From Sphingobacterium faecium (lineage in GTDB: Bacteria; Bacteroidota; Bacteroidia; Sphingobacteriales; Sphingobacteriaceae): 64,000 nt of DNA. The stretch is taken from positions 310,001-374,000 of the forward strand of contig NZ_QBKH01000005.1 of NCBI RefSeq assembly GCF_003054045.1. The letters are read 5' to 3'. The notes under the pieces were generated by a model, which saw only the letters and a list, made by a program, of their open reading frames with translations, was not told where the DNA came from and made no database searches. Below, in pieces: positions 17,866 to 25,811 of the stretch; position 1 is the first letter of the stretch; every line of letters starts with the position of its first letter. Made by a program: the position numbers and the translations under genes.

Positions 17866-18105
17866 ATGAAAACTAAAACAATATTTGACATCAATAGTAA
17901 AATAATCTCAAATGGTTTTCAAAAAGCATTTGACACATTAAAAAATTTTAAACTAAAGGTTTTTGCTAGTACTGGAAAAGTATACCTGAATATTTCCTTA
18001 CTCGTTGCAATTATCATTGGGATTATATTTCCTGTGGCACTTATCTTATTATTTGCATTTACTATATTTTCAAAGCTTACTATTTCTATTGAACAAGAGG
18101 TTTAA
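17866..18105 (+). CDS. DUF4342 family small membrane protein
   Basis: This 79-residue protein fits the DUF4342 pattern: an amphipathic N-terminal part (about 8-28), a short strand pair KLKVFASTGKVYLNISL, and one hydrophobic segment (about 43-69, VAIIIGIIFPVALILLFAF), then TISIE near the end. Family members are small, often near stress genes, and have no established role. It lies 225 bp behind the PAS-kinase gene and has its own candidate -7 element, so it is probably not co-transcribed. Confidence 0.7.
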   Translation: MKTKTIFDINSKIISNGFQKAFDTLKNFKLKVFASTGKVYLNISLLVAIIIGIIFPVALILLFAFTIFSKLTISIEQEV

Positions 18106-18149
18106 CAATCAATGGAAAACAGTAAGATCATTGAAGTGAAATAAATAAT

Positions 18150-18187
18150 AATGCAATCGATGAACGTATCTGCCTATTGATTGCATT
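18150..18187. terminator. Weak hairpin after the DUF4342 gene
   Basis: A perfect 9-bp inverted repeat (AATGCAATC, 18150-18158, with 18179-18187) spans a 20-nt loop between convergent genes. There is no clean T run, so terminator activity is uncertain. Confidence 0.35.
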
Positions 18188-18217
18188 ACTGTTAAATTTT
18201 CTTATGAATTCAAATAT

Positions 18218-18847
18218 TCATATCTTATTGAGATAATTATCAATATGACTGTCAGTTAAATTTTGAACATTTTCAGTGATTTTTTCTATCTCCCAATCCC
18301 ACCATTTTGTTTCTAAAAGTTTTGCAATTGTTTCATCAGGAAAACGCTTTCTAATTTCATGTGCAGGATTTCCACCAACAATAGCATAGGGTTCAACGTC
18401 CTTGGTAACAGTTGAATTAGTTGCAATTATTGCTCCGTCTCCGATAGTGACACCAGACATAATTGTGGCATTATATCCAATCCAAACGTCATTGCCAATA
18501 TTAATATCTCCTTTTATTGGATAAGATTTATTGTCCATAGCTTTTTCCCAGCCATTCCCAAAAATAGCAAAAGGATAACTTGTCAATGCATCAGTCATAT
18601 GATTTGCTCCGTTCATGATAAATGTTACACCAGAAGCAATCATGCAGAATTTTCCAATGATTAATTTATCGCCAATAAAATCGAAATGATACTTTACATT
18701 TTTTTCAAAATTCTCCACATTTTCAAAATCATCATAATAGGTGTAATCGCCAATAATAATATTAGGATTTTTGACTATATTTTTTAGAAAACACAGTCTA
18801 TTATAATTATTAATTGGAAATTGTAAATTTTTATTAGGTCCAGTCAT
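18218..18847 (-). CDS. vat: Vat-type xenobiotic acetyltransferase (streptogramin A family)
   Basis: This 209-residue left-handed beta-helix enzyme matches the Vat/CatB xenobiotic acetyltransferases, which use acetyl-CoA to acetylate streptogramin A (or chloramphenicol). Vat hallmarks are MTGPNKN at the start, IVKNPNIIIGDYTYYDD, KLIIGKFCMIASGVTFIMNG with the catalytic His in NGANHMTD, GNGWEK, GDINIGNDVWIGYNATIMSG and VGGNPAHEIRKRF. The hexapeptide coil and acetyl-CoA loop appear intact and the length is normal. Streptogramin A is the likeliest substrate because N-terminal and loop sequences follow Vat rather than CatB. It is a single gene with no mobile-element signature, suggesting an intrinsic chromosomal gene. 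Confidence 0.88.
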   Translation of the reverse strand: MTGPNKNLQFPINNYNRLCFLKNIVKNPNIIIGDYTYYDDFENVENFEKNVKYHFDFIGDKLIIGKFCMIASGVTFIMNGANHMTDALTSYPFAIFGNGWEKAMDNKSYPIKGDINIGNDVWIGYNATIMSGVTIGDGAIIATNSTVTKDVEPYAIVGGNPAHEIRKRFPDETIAKLLETKWWDWEIEKITENVQNLTDSHIDNYLNKI

Positions 18848-18943
18848 TGTTGTTGCTTTTTATAAATTTTTTATCTAAGTGTAAGACCTGATTTATGTAA
18901 GGCTTCAATTGAACCGCATAAACATTTTTCTTAACTTTCAAAG

Positions 18944-19660
18944 TTATTGATGCCTTAAAATCTGAGACATTACTTCGTCTTTCAAATTACGTGCTATCGG
19001 AATTTTATAGTGACCTACTTGCATCTGATTACCTTCGATAACAGAGATATTATTCATGTTCACAATATAGGATCTATGACAAGTAATAAAGGTATGTTGC
19101 GGCAAAAGAGAAAGCATTTGTTGTAGTGTACAATAGGTGATTTCTTGACTATCTATTGTATGAATAATGACATAATTTCCGATGCTTTGAATAAAAAGAA
19201 TATGGTGAAGGAAAAGCTTTTTTAATTTTTTATCAACTTTGATAAAAATATACTCCTCCTGTCCTTTCGTTTGGACATTTGAGCTATAAGTATGTGCTGT
19301 CGCAATGATATCGTGGGCGCGATGAGCTGCTTTTAAAAATCTGGCAAAAGGAACTGGTTTTAAAAGATAATCAACTACTTCTAATTCATATCCACGAAGT
19401 GCGTATTTTTCATAAGCAGATACAATTATAATTTTTGGGGGGCTACTCAATGTTGTAATAAAGTCTAAGCCCGAAAGCTCCGGCATCTCAATATCCAAGA
19501 ATAGAAGATCTACATGCTCAGTACCAAGATATTCACTTAGTTCAATAGCATCTTCACATTCAGCAGTAAGTTTAAGAAAACTGATCTTTTCGATGTAGGC
19601 AGCTATTCCTTTACGAGCGAATGGCTCATCGTCTACAATGACACATTTGATCTCCATCAT
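18944..19660 (-). CDS. LytTR-family response regulator
   Basis: The 238-residue regulator has a receiver domain (about 4-120) with acidic pocket VDDEP, phosphoacceptor Asp56 in LLFLDIEMPELSG, and conserved YEKYALRGYE/VVDYLLKPV. A LytTR DNA-binding domain follows (about 138-236), with FIKVDKKLKKL, YVIIHT and CHRSYIVNMNNI. It is the last gene of a tight operon: its start lies 3 bp after the stop of the LytS-like kinase, its cognate partner. LytTR proteins bind direct repeats at target promoters; none could be identified with confidence here. Confidence 0.93.
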   Translation of the reverse strand: MMEIKCVIVDDEPFARKGIAAYIEKISFLKLTAECEDAIELSEYLGTEHVDLLFLDIEMPELSGLDFITTLSSPPKIIIVSAYEKYALRGYELEVVDYLLKPVPFARFLKAAHRAHDIIATAHTYSSNVQTKGQEEYIFIKVDKKLKKLFLHHILFIQSIGNYVIIHTIDSQEITYCTLQQMLSLLPQHTFITCHRSYIVNMNNISVIEGNQMQVGHYKIPIARNLKDEVMSQILRHQ

Positions 19661-19663
19661 ATT

Positions 19664-20737
19664 TTACAAATTTATGATTAATTCTGTAGAAAATAGCTGT
19701 TTTTCCCTTGTAGAACGTAATATATATTGATCAGGATATAATAAATCTAATCTCTTAATAAGATTGGTCAATCCAGAACCAGATTTTACAGCTTCACCAA
19801 TCGAACTATCATGCTTATTGATCGTATGTTCAAGCACTGTATTCGAAACCGTAAAATTTATTTTTTCACCTTGACGTTTTAGGCTGATATCAATTTTATA
19901 CTGACCACGTACATATTTAAATGCGTTTTCAATGAGTGGCTGAAAAAGTAATGGAAAAATAGCAAGTCCTTCCCATTCGTCGTGAAAATTGGAATGCACA
20001 GTTAATCTTTCAGTAAGCCTCTGCTGTTGGAAAGCTATGTAGGAAGTCAAATAGGTGATTTCCTGATCCATTGAAACTTTATCGTTAACATTATATATTT
20101 GATAACGCAATAATTCTGACAACTGCTCTAAGCTTCTTTTAGCCATAGTATTTGATTCATCAACCTGAAAATATATGGTATTGAGGGCATTGAAAAGAAA
20201 ATGCGGATGATATTGACTCCTTAACAATTGAAGATCGGTATACAGTTTGTCTGCTTTGATTTGCTCGATATGAACTCTACTATCTGCCAAACTTTTATTG
20301 ATCACCTCATTTCTTAACAACGTATAATAAAGCAATAACAAGGGAATATAGATGGCATTGACCAAAATATAATCGATAACACCATCGCCCATATAAATCC
20401 AGCCTAGACGTTCTGTTATGAAGATAACCGGATTAAGAATAACTATGACCTGAAACAAGCAAACGCTATATTCCTTAAAGATATTTGTTGGAATATCTTT
20501 AGCTCTAGAAAATAGTTTTTTGAGTCCATTTTTCCACATTAACGTGATGAAGTAACAGATAACTATTGAGATAATTAGTCCATTGGCGTGTATCCTGATA
20601 CCTCCTGACCAAAATTCATCTTTCTTTGTGAGATCAGTGACAATACGCAGGATATTAAAGGATACTATTCCCCATAGGGCTGGTCCTACCTGATGTATTA
20701 AATTTACTTTCGCATATAAAGTTCTGGCTATCAACAT
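19664..20737 (-). CDS. LytS-like sensor histidine kinase
   Basis: The 357-residue membrane kinase has four to five N-terminal hydrophobic segments (about 15-35, 50-70, 90-108, 120-142). A His_kinase domain follows with the phosphoacceptor in YHPHFLFNALNTI (His179), then a short HATPase region with PLIENAFKY and GSGLTNLIKRLDLLY. It pairs with the LytTR regulator 3 bp downstream. Its start codon is one base after the stop of the receptor gene, so all three are probably translated together. There is no periplasmic sensor domain of note; the signal may come through the membrane helices or the co-encoded receptor. Confidence 0.92.
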   Translation of the reverse strand: MLIARTLYAKVNLIHQVGPALWGIVSFNILRIVTDLTKKDEFWSGGIRIHANGLIISIVICYFITLMWKNGLKKLFSRAKDIPTNIFKEYSVCLFQVIVILNPVIFITERLGWIYMGDGVIDYILVNAIYIPLLLLYYTLLRNEVINKSLADSRVHIEQIKADKLYTDLQLLRSQYHPHFLFNALNTIYFQVDESNTMAKRSLEQLSELLRYQIYNVNDKVSMDQEITYLTSYIAFQQQRLTERLTVHSNFHDEWEGLAIFPLLFQPLIENAFKYVRGQYKIDISLKRQGEKINFTVSNTVLEHTINKHDSSIGEAVKSGSGLTNLIKRLDLLYPDQYILRSTREKQLFSTELIINL

Positions 20738-20738
20738 A

Positions 20739-23042
20739 TCAGTAACTAATTCTGTTATTTTCCTCTAAGCGGTTTCCTGTGTTATTATTTTTAGGATCAT
20801 TTTTTCCTCCTTTACTCAATCTGTAAGAAAGATTAATCCCGAATGCCCTACTATCATAAGACTCTTGGTATTTTCCTTTGATAACATCTCCATTGAAGGT
20901 TATATTAGGTCTATTACTCCTAAAAAGGTCATTGGCATAAATATACAAAGTAAATTTGTCTTGGAAAAAGGTTTTACGGAGCCCACTATTGATAGACCAT
21001 AAATGTGAAATATTTGCTTGTCCCTCTGCAGTAGAACCGTTTAAAAAACAATTGATTTCTAAATTTGCTTTGAAAGGTAAGTTCAGTTGATTTTGTAATT
21101 GAATAGCTGGTGTTAATCGGCTATTATGAAATACTTTATCCTTCGTGATCCATTGGAAGTTTTTGTAAAGTAGGTTTGCGTTTGCCTGTATATGCCAACT
21201 GCGCATAGGTGAAATACTTGTCGCATTAAACCTTAAACCAAAACCAGAAGCATAATCGAGATTCATGGGCATCACTACCGTTCGATTATTATTATCTAGA
21301 TTATAGCTTTTACTTATTGGATCCTGCTTTAGGATATAAGAAAACTGAAGTAAATAGGTATTTCTAAAAATCCAAGTCAATTCCATATTGTTTATAAATT
21401 CTGGTTTGAGGTTTGGATTTCCTTTTTCATAAAGATAAGGATCGTTTATTTCCACAAATGGATTTAAATCCCTGAAGTTTGGGCGATTTACTCTTCTATT
21501 ATAATGAAATGAGAGCTTTTGTTGACTTGACATACTATAGGTCATGGTCATATTGGGAAAAAAGTTCTTATAGGATCTCAGTTGTTCATGATTTAAATCC
21601 GTCTCATTAGCAGACAAACTGTTGAATGCTGCATCTTCATAACGTAATCCCATATCAAGTATAATGGATTCTGAGGTTTTATACTGTAATTGAATAAATA
21701 ATGACTTTAATTTCTCCGCGTGTCCAAATGCATTACTAAGTTGTTTATCTTCTTGCCATTGCTTATTTTGATAAACTTCATAGAAAGACCTTGTACGCAT
21801 ATTGACATGAGTATATTTACCACCAAATGTCGAAACTAGGTTTGAAATTATATTAAACTGATATTTGCTCTGCATCGTGGTGATCTTCACCTGAACCTCT
21901 GTATGACCAACTAACTCTTGCTTTTCTGACTGTAATTTACCTTCCAAAAATTTGTCAGACCATTGAACTTGCTGGTCTGACTGTGTAAAATTTTGGCGAT
22001 CGATATAGTTTTCCCATTTTGAGTCTTTGTCAAAATTGACGATTAAATAGGCGCCTGTACTAAAATTTTTAAAATTATGCCGCAATAGATTACTAGTGTT
22101 TATAATAGAATCGGGTTGTAAGTGATGATATAAAAATGAAGAAATGACCTCTTCATCTTTAATTCGTCTGCTGTTATTAAGCAAGACATACGCTCCAGCG
22201 TTTATATTTTTATTAGGATTATAATCTAATGTACTGTTGTAATAATGGTTGATATAATCTTTTTTTCTAATGGCATCCATATCCAACAGTAAATCTTTAT
22301 TGATTTCTTTTGTATCATAATCCAGATATCTAATGGAGCTAATGTCAACGAGCTCCCTTCCCTTGGAATAGGAGTACGAATTGGAAAGATTTACCTTTTT
22401 AATAGTTGTCTCAACCATAATATTGTGTTGCATCCTATTGTATTTTCCTTGTTCAACATTAGATGACATAATCGCACGGATTCCATTTGATGCTTTTGTA
22501 TTTCTTTTCAAATTTATAATACGTGCATCACCTCCTGCATCTAATGTTGCATCAGGCTGTGTAATCAGTTCGACGATGTCTAATGAAGACGCTGGCATAG
22601 CTGTCAGATAGGTAATCAAATTTTCTCCAGTCAAGAAGCTTGTTTTCCCATCGATAAGGAATTGTACGCCTTCTTGTCCGTTTAAACTTATTTTACCATT
22701 CGACATAATGGTAACACCAGGCATTTTTCGCAATACTTCCAAGGCATTGGCACTGGAGCTTAAAGCTGTTTTTGATACTTGATAAGTTAGTTTTCCTGCG
22801 GTAAGTTTAACGGGGTTGAATCTCCGGAAGATATTGACTTCAGCGATCTCTATAATCTTTTTCTTTATTGATGTGTCAGACAAAAGATATATCGAGTCAG
22901 ACATGTACGATTTATCATTATTCTTTGTATTGTTAAATTGATTCATTTCAAAAGCTCTATTTTGAACTTTCCCTTGTAATGATTTAAAAGTAATCAGCAT
23001 AATAGCCGATACCAAATAACTAAACCTCCAATTCATATTCAT
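20739..23042 (-). CDS. TonB-dependent-receptor-like outer membrane beta-barrel protein
   Basis: The 767-residue protein has a signal peptide region (about 1-25), a plug domain (about 70-175) with VLRKMPGVTIMSNGKISLNGQEGVQF-type sequence and VELITQPDATLDAGGDA, and a long outer-membrane beta-barrel region of the OMP_b-brl_3 type. FHYNRRVNRPNFRDLNP, GNPNLKPEF and the terminal FGINLSYRLS are characteristic. The usual N-terminal carboxypeptidase-like domain is short or absent. It is the first gene of an operon with LytS/LytTR genes. In this arrangement the receptor may be the target, or part of the sensing system; its cargo (peptide, metal or other) is unknown. Confidence 0.88.
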   Translation of the reverse strand: MNMNWRFSYLVSAIMLITFKSLQGKVQNRAFEMNQFNNTKNNDKSYMSDSIYLLSDTSIKKKIIEIAEVNIFRRFNPVKLTAGKLTYQVSKTALSSSANALEVLRKMPGVTIMSNGKISLNGQEGVQFLIDGKTSFLTGENLITYLTAMPASSLDIVELITQPDATLDAGGDARIINLKRNTKASNGIRAIMSSNVEQGKYNRMQHNIMVETTIKKVNLSNSYSYSKGRELVDISSIRYLDYDTKEINKDLLLDMDAIRKKDYINHYYNSTLDYNPNKNINAGAYVLLNNSRRIKDEEVISSFLYHHLQPDSIINTSNLLRHNFKNFSTGAYLIVNFDKDSKWENYIDRQNFTQSDQQVQWSDKFLEGKLQSEKQELVGHTEVQVKITTMQSKYQFNIISNLVSTFGGKYTHVNMRTRSFYEVYQNKQWQEDKQLSNAFGHAEKLKSLFIQLQYKTSESIILDMGLRYEDAAFNSLSANETDLNHEQLRSYKNFFPNMTMTYSMSSQQKLSFHYNRRVNRPNFRDLNPFVEINDPYLYEKGNPNLKPEFINNMELTWIFRNTYLLQFSYILKQDPISKSYNLDNNNRTVVMPMNLDYASGFGLRFNATSISPMRSWHIQANANLLYKNFQWITKDKVFHNSRLTPAIQLQNQLNLPFKANLEINCFLNGSTAEGQANISHLWSINSGLRKTFFQDKFTLYIYANDLFRSNRPNITFNGDVIKGKYQESYDSRAFGINLSYRLSKGGKNDPKNNNTGNRLEENNRISY

Positions 23043-23173
23043 TATATTTTTTACGAATCTATAGTCATATGGAAAATCTATTAAATAATTTATTTAAATG
23101 GTCATGTAAACAGGATGAATGGTAAAATAAGTGCCATTAGGGATGTGTGAATGACCTTATATTATTTTGTGAT

Positions 23174-23466
23174 TTATTTCAGCAAAAAGAGAACTTTTTA
23201 TTAAAAGAAGGGAACGTTTGTCAATTTGAAGGTTTCTTTTTAGGGTGTTCCATATTGATCAAAAAGAGACGTAGCAATCTTATAAGTCGCCATAGAGATT
23301 GGTGAATAACGGATATAGATCGCTTTTCAACAGTTGTGTGGCATCACAACTTTATAGGGACGAAGCAGTAGAAGAGATTTATGTGCTTCTCATATTGAAG
23401 AAGGATAAAGATTTTGTTTATGAAAATCTGCCACAAATTGAAAAATTATTTAGGATCATGATACAG
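23174..23466 (+). pseudogene. Crp/Fnr-family regulator remnant (frameshifted, truncated)
   Basis: Two plus-strand pieces in different frames resemble consecutive parts of a Bacteroidetes Crp/Fnr cyclic-nucleotide-binding domain. The first (from 23174) reads LFQQKENFLLKEGNVCQFEG and ends in a stop near 23304. The second (from 23299) reads NNGYRSLFNSCVASQLYRDE, then AVEEIYVLLILKKDKDFVYE and NLPQIEKLFRIMIQ. These match the strand-loop and helix segments that precede the DNA-binding domain. The N-terminal start, an internal segment and the whole C-terminal helix-turn-helix are missing. It is therefore a decayed gene rather than a functional regulator. Assignment is by motif memory, not alignment. 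Confidence 0.6.
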
Positions 23467-23491
23467 TTAATCAACTATACTAAAGGTATCA

Positions 23492-23521
23492 TCAGGAAAT
23501 TTTATAGGTTAAATTTCCTGA
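23492..23521. terminator. Hairpin at the 3' end of the GH29 gene
   Basis: A perfect 11-bp stem (23492-23502 with 23511-23521, loop TATAGGTT or shorter) lies just past the stop at 23528. It has no T run of its own on the minus strand, so termination may be inefficient. Confidence 0.5.
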
Positions 23522-23527
23522 CGATAT

Positions 23528-25165
23528 TTATTTAGTAATTTTTAAGACTGTTGCATTTTCGTCTTGGATCAAATCTTTAGGAATCTCAACGATTAGGGCA
23601 TGATGATCTTGCTTAAATTGTACAGGGCCATTATATCCCAATATTTTGATATTCTTGATCACTTTAGTATTTTGAACATTTTTGGCTAAAGATAATACCG
23701 TTATCGTCTTCTCCTCCGATCTTCCCATTCTTAATACATAAAGGGTATCTTTTTTGGTTGTAAATCTAAAATCATCACTTGTAAAAGGTTTTCCTTTCCC
23801 TTCATTAAATCCTTGTGCATGCAATTCTGGAGCATGTTCTTGAGCTGGACCCTCTCCGAAAATATGCCAAGGTCTTGTTCCTATTAACGCTTCGGAGTTA
23901 ACCTTCATCCATGATGAAATACCTTCTACCACAAATTGAGCTTTATCATCAATAGATCCATCACCTCGCAAGGGCACACTTAATAATAAATTACCGTTCT
24001 TGCTGACAACATCTATGAGCATATGTAAAATAGTTTTTGCAGATTTATAGAGATTGTTGTCATAAATTCTTCGGTCATAATGCCATGCTCCAATACACGT
24101 GCAAGTTTGCCAAGGTTGTGGTTCAATTTTATTACTTTGCCCGCGCTCAATATCCCAAACCATACATTTACGTTGTTGTTCGTCTAAGATTTTACCATTG
24201 ATCACAACTTCAACTTTACCGTTATTTTCTTTGGCACTTTTATTATAATAATGAGCTGCAATATCCAATCCAACATTGCTAATAGGCCAAAGTGGCAACG
24301 CAGTATCATCAAAATAAACAATATCAGGATTATAATTATCGATCAGCTGAACTGTTCTATTCCTAAAATTTTCACAATATGCGTGTGAAGGAATACTCAC
24401 TCCCGAGTCGACGTCCCAATGCCACTGTTGGTGTATGGTATGATCCTGCTCGCTATCTCTACTAAGTTGGTGGTTTTGAGCATAAAGATCTTGAGGATCG
24501 TATCCTTCCCACCATTTGCCTTTACCGTCGGCTTTAGTTTGATGACCATCATAAGGAACTTCTTTATATGGCCCTTTTTTATCAGCGCGTTGTGCCGTTT
24601 CATACCATGTCCAAGCATGAGCAGCGTGAACACTAACTCCAAATTTAAGTCCTCGTTTTTTTGCAGCTTTAGCCCAGCCTTGGACAATATCTTTTTTAGG
24701 TCCAACATTTACACTATTCCACTTATGGTTTGTACTCTTATAAAGGTCTAAATTATCATGATGATTAGCTAATGCCATGAAATACTGAGCTCCTGTATTC
24801 TTATATAAATCCATTAAGGTCTCGGGATTCCACTTCTCTGCTTTCCATTCATGAATAACATCTTTAAACCCAAAAACTGATGGATGCCCATATTTTTCGA
24901 TATGATAATGATACTGATCAGATCCTTCTTGATACATTCCACGGGCATACCAATCTCCACGCTCTGGCTGACACTGGGGACCCCAATGTGCCCATATGCC
25001 AAATTTAGCATCTTGAAACCATTCGGGTACACGGTATTTTTCCAATGATATCCAATCGGGTTTAAATGGAACTTTAGTCCAAGTTTCCATTGCAGAGATA
25101 TGAGTACTCAAATAAAGTGACGGTATGGTAGTTCCTAAAATCTTGATTGCGGTTCTTCTATCCAT
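23528..25165 (-). CDS. Alpha-L-fucosidase (GH29), Tat-like signal
   Basis: This exported glycosidase removes L-fucose from glycans by a retaining mechanism. The 545-residue protein starts MDRRTAIKILGTTIPSLYL, a twin-arginine-like signal. The GH29 catalytic barrel is clear: WFQDAKFGIWAHWGPQCQP, YFMALANHHDN, GLKFGVSVHAAHAWTW, and PDIVYFDDTALPLWP, where the first Asp of FDD is the likely nucleophile. NGNLLLSVPLRGDGSID marks the end of the barrel, followed by a C-terminal beta domain. It is separated from the other two GH29 genes by 13 kb and stands alone, with a palindromic operator candidate 90 bp upstream. Confidence 0.92.
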   Translation of the reverse strand: MDRRTAIKILGTTIPSLYLSTHISAMETWTKVPFKPDWISLEKYRVPEWFQDAKFGIWAHWGPQCQPERGDWYARGMYQEGSDQYHYHIEKYGHPSVFGFKDVIHEWKAEKWNPETLMDLYKNTGAQYFMALANHHDNLDLYKSTNHKWNSVNVGPKKDIVQGWAKAAKKRGLKFGVSVHAAHAWTWYETAQRADKKGPYKEVPYDGHQTKADGKGKWWEGYDPQDLYAQNHQLSRDSEQDHTIHQQWHWDVDSGVSIPSHAYCENFRNRTVQLIDNYNPDIVYFDDTALPLWPISNVGLDIAAHYYNKSAKENNGKVEVVINGKILDEQQRKCMVWDIERGQSNKIEPQPWQTCTCIGAWHYDRRIYDNNLYKSAKTILHMLIDVVSKNGNLLLSVPLRGDGSIDDKAQFVVEGISSWMKVNSEALIGTRPWHIFGEGPAQEHAPELHAQGFNEGKGKPFTSDDFRFTTKKDTLYVLRMGRSEEKTITVLSLAKNVQNTKVIKNIKILGYNGPVQFKQDHHALIVEIPKDLIQDENATVLKITK

Positions 25166-25811
25166 AGAAATAATGTTTTTGATAAATTATAGTCGAATGA
25201 CTTCTGCGTATTACAGTATCCTTCCGGTATATAATGGGTTATATATCCAAAATTAATGCTATTATTTTGTAGCATTAATAACGTTATCGATAAAGAATGG
25301 TACAATATCGACTTTTAAAGTATATTAATGGTATACCTTGATACCAATGACTCAGATAAACTAAGTTTTAGTTTAAATAACAATATCTTTAAATCTATTG
25401 AAAGCGGGGAAATATTTAATACCAAATCTAACGAATCGTATTTTTCCATACAAATAGTGATTTTGATTAAATATATGCTGAGCATTATATAAATAATTAA
25501 CTTTAACGATTACTCTTGAAATAATCCTTATAAAATATGTAGTTCTTTTAAGATTTTTAATGTTATCTCTTTTCGACATGTACTGAAATTAGGGTTGTGA
25601 TCAGCCCGATCTTTTATCAAACGTGTTGCAAAGAGAAGGATTATATTTCTCATGGGTGTGACTTGATTCAACGGTTCTGGTAGATGAATTGCAAAATACT
25701 GGTAATATTTATTTTTTTCGGTGCATTTTAATATATAATCAAAATTTATTCAAAATATTGCATATCGTGTTCATATGATAATTGATAATATTATCCGTTT
25801 TGAGACTGTAA
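25166..25811. other. Long intergenic region, 646 bp
   Basis: Upstream of the fucosidase gene it carries a candidate promoter and two palindromes (25248-25287). The rest is AT-rich; a 68-codon minus-strand ORF (25373-25579) has no recognisable coding character. Confidence 0.5.
25248..25287 (-). promoter_or_regulatory. Candidate promoter with palindromic operators upstream of GH29
   Basis: The minus strand has TAATTTTG (25255-25248), matching the -7 consensus TAnnTTTG. Overlapping it is a perfect 10-bp inverted repeat, ATTAATGCTA (25252-25261) and its complement (25270-25279), with an 8-nt centre. Next to it is the self-complementary ATAACGTTAT (25278-25287), with the central CG common in LacI-type operators. 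A repressor there would block the promoter. Regulation is inferred. Confidence 0.4.

Larger units (their letters stand above)
23043..23527. other. Intergenic region with a gene remnant
   Basis: This 485-bp region contains a frameshifted Crp/Fnr remnant (23174-23466, plus) and a hairpin (23492-23521) at the end of the convergent fucosidase gene. The remaining ~130 bp before the remnant lies upstream of the receptor operon and probably holds its promoter, though no clear -7 match was seen. Confidence 0.5.

Noticed and set aside
23299..23535. A 78-codon plus-strand ORF as an independent gene
   Set aside because: It starts with TTG, lacks a beginning, and matches the middle of a Crp/Fnr domain; it is treated as part of the remnant.
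25373..25579. A 68-codon minus-strand ORF upstream of the fucosidase
   Set aside because: Basic, low-complexity composition typical of AT-rich noncoding sequence; no domain, signal or conserved motif is visible.
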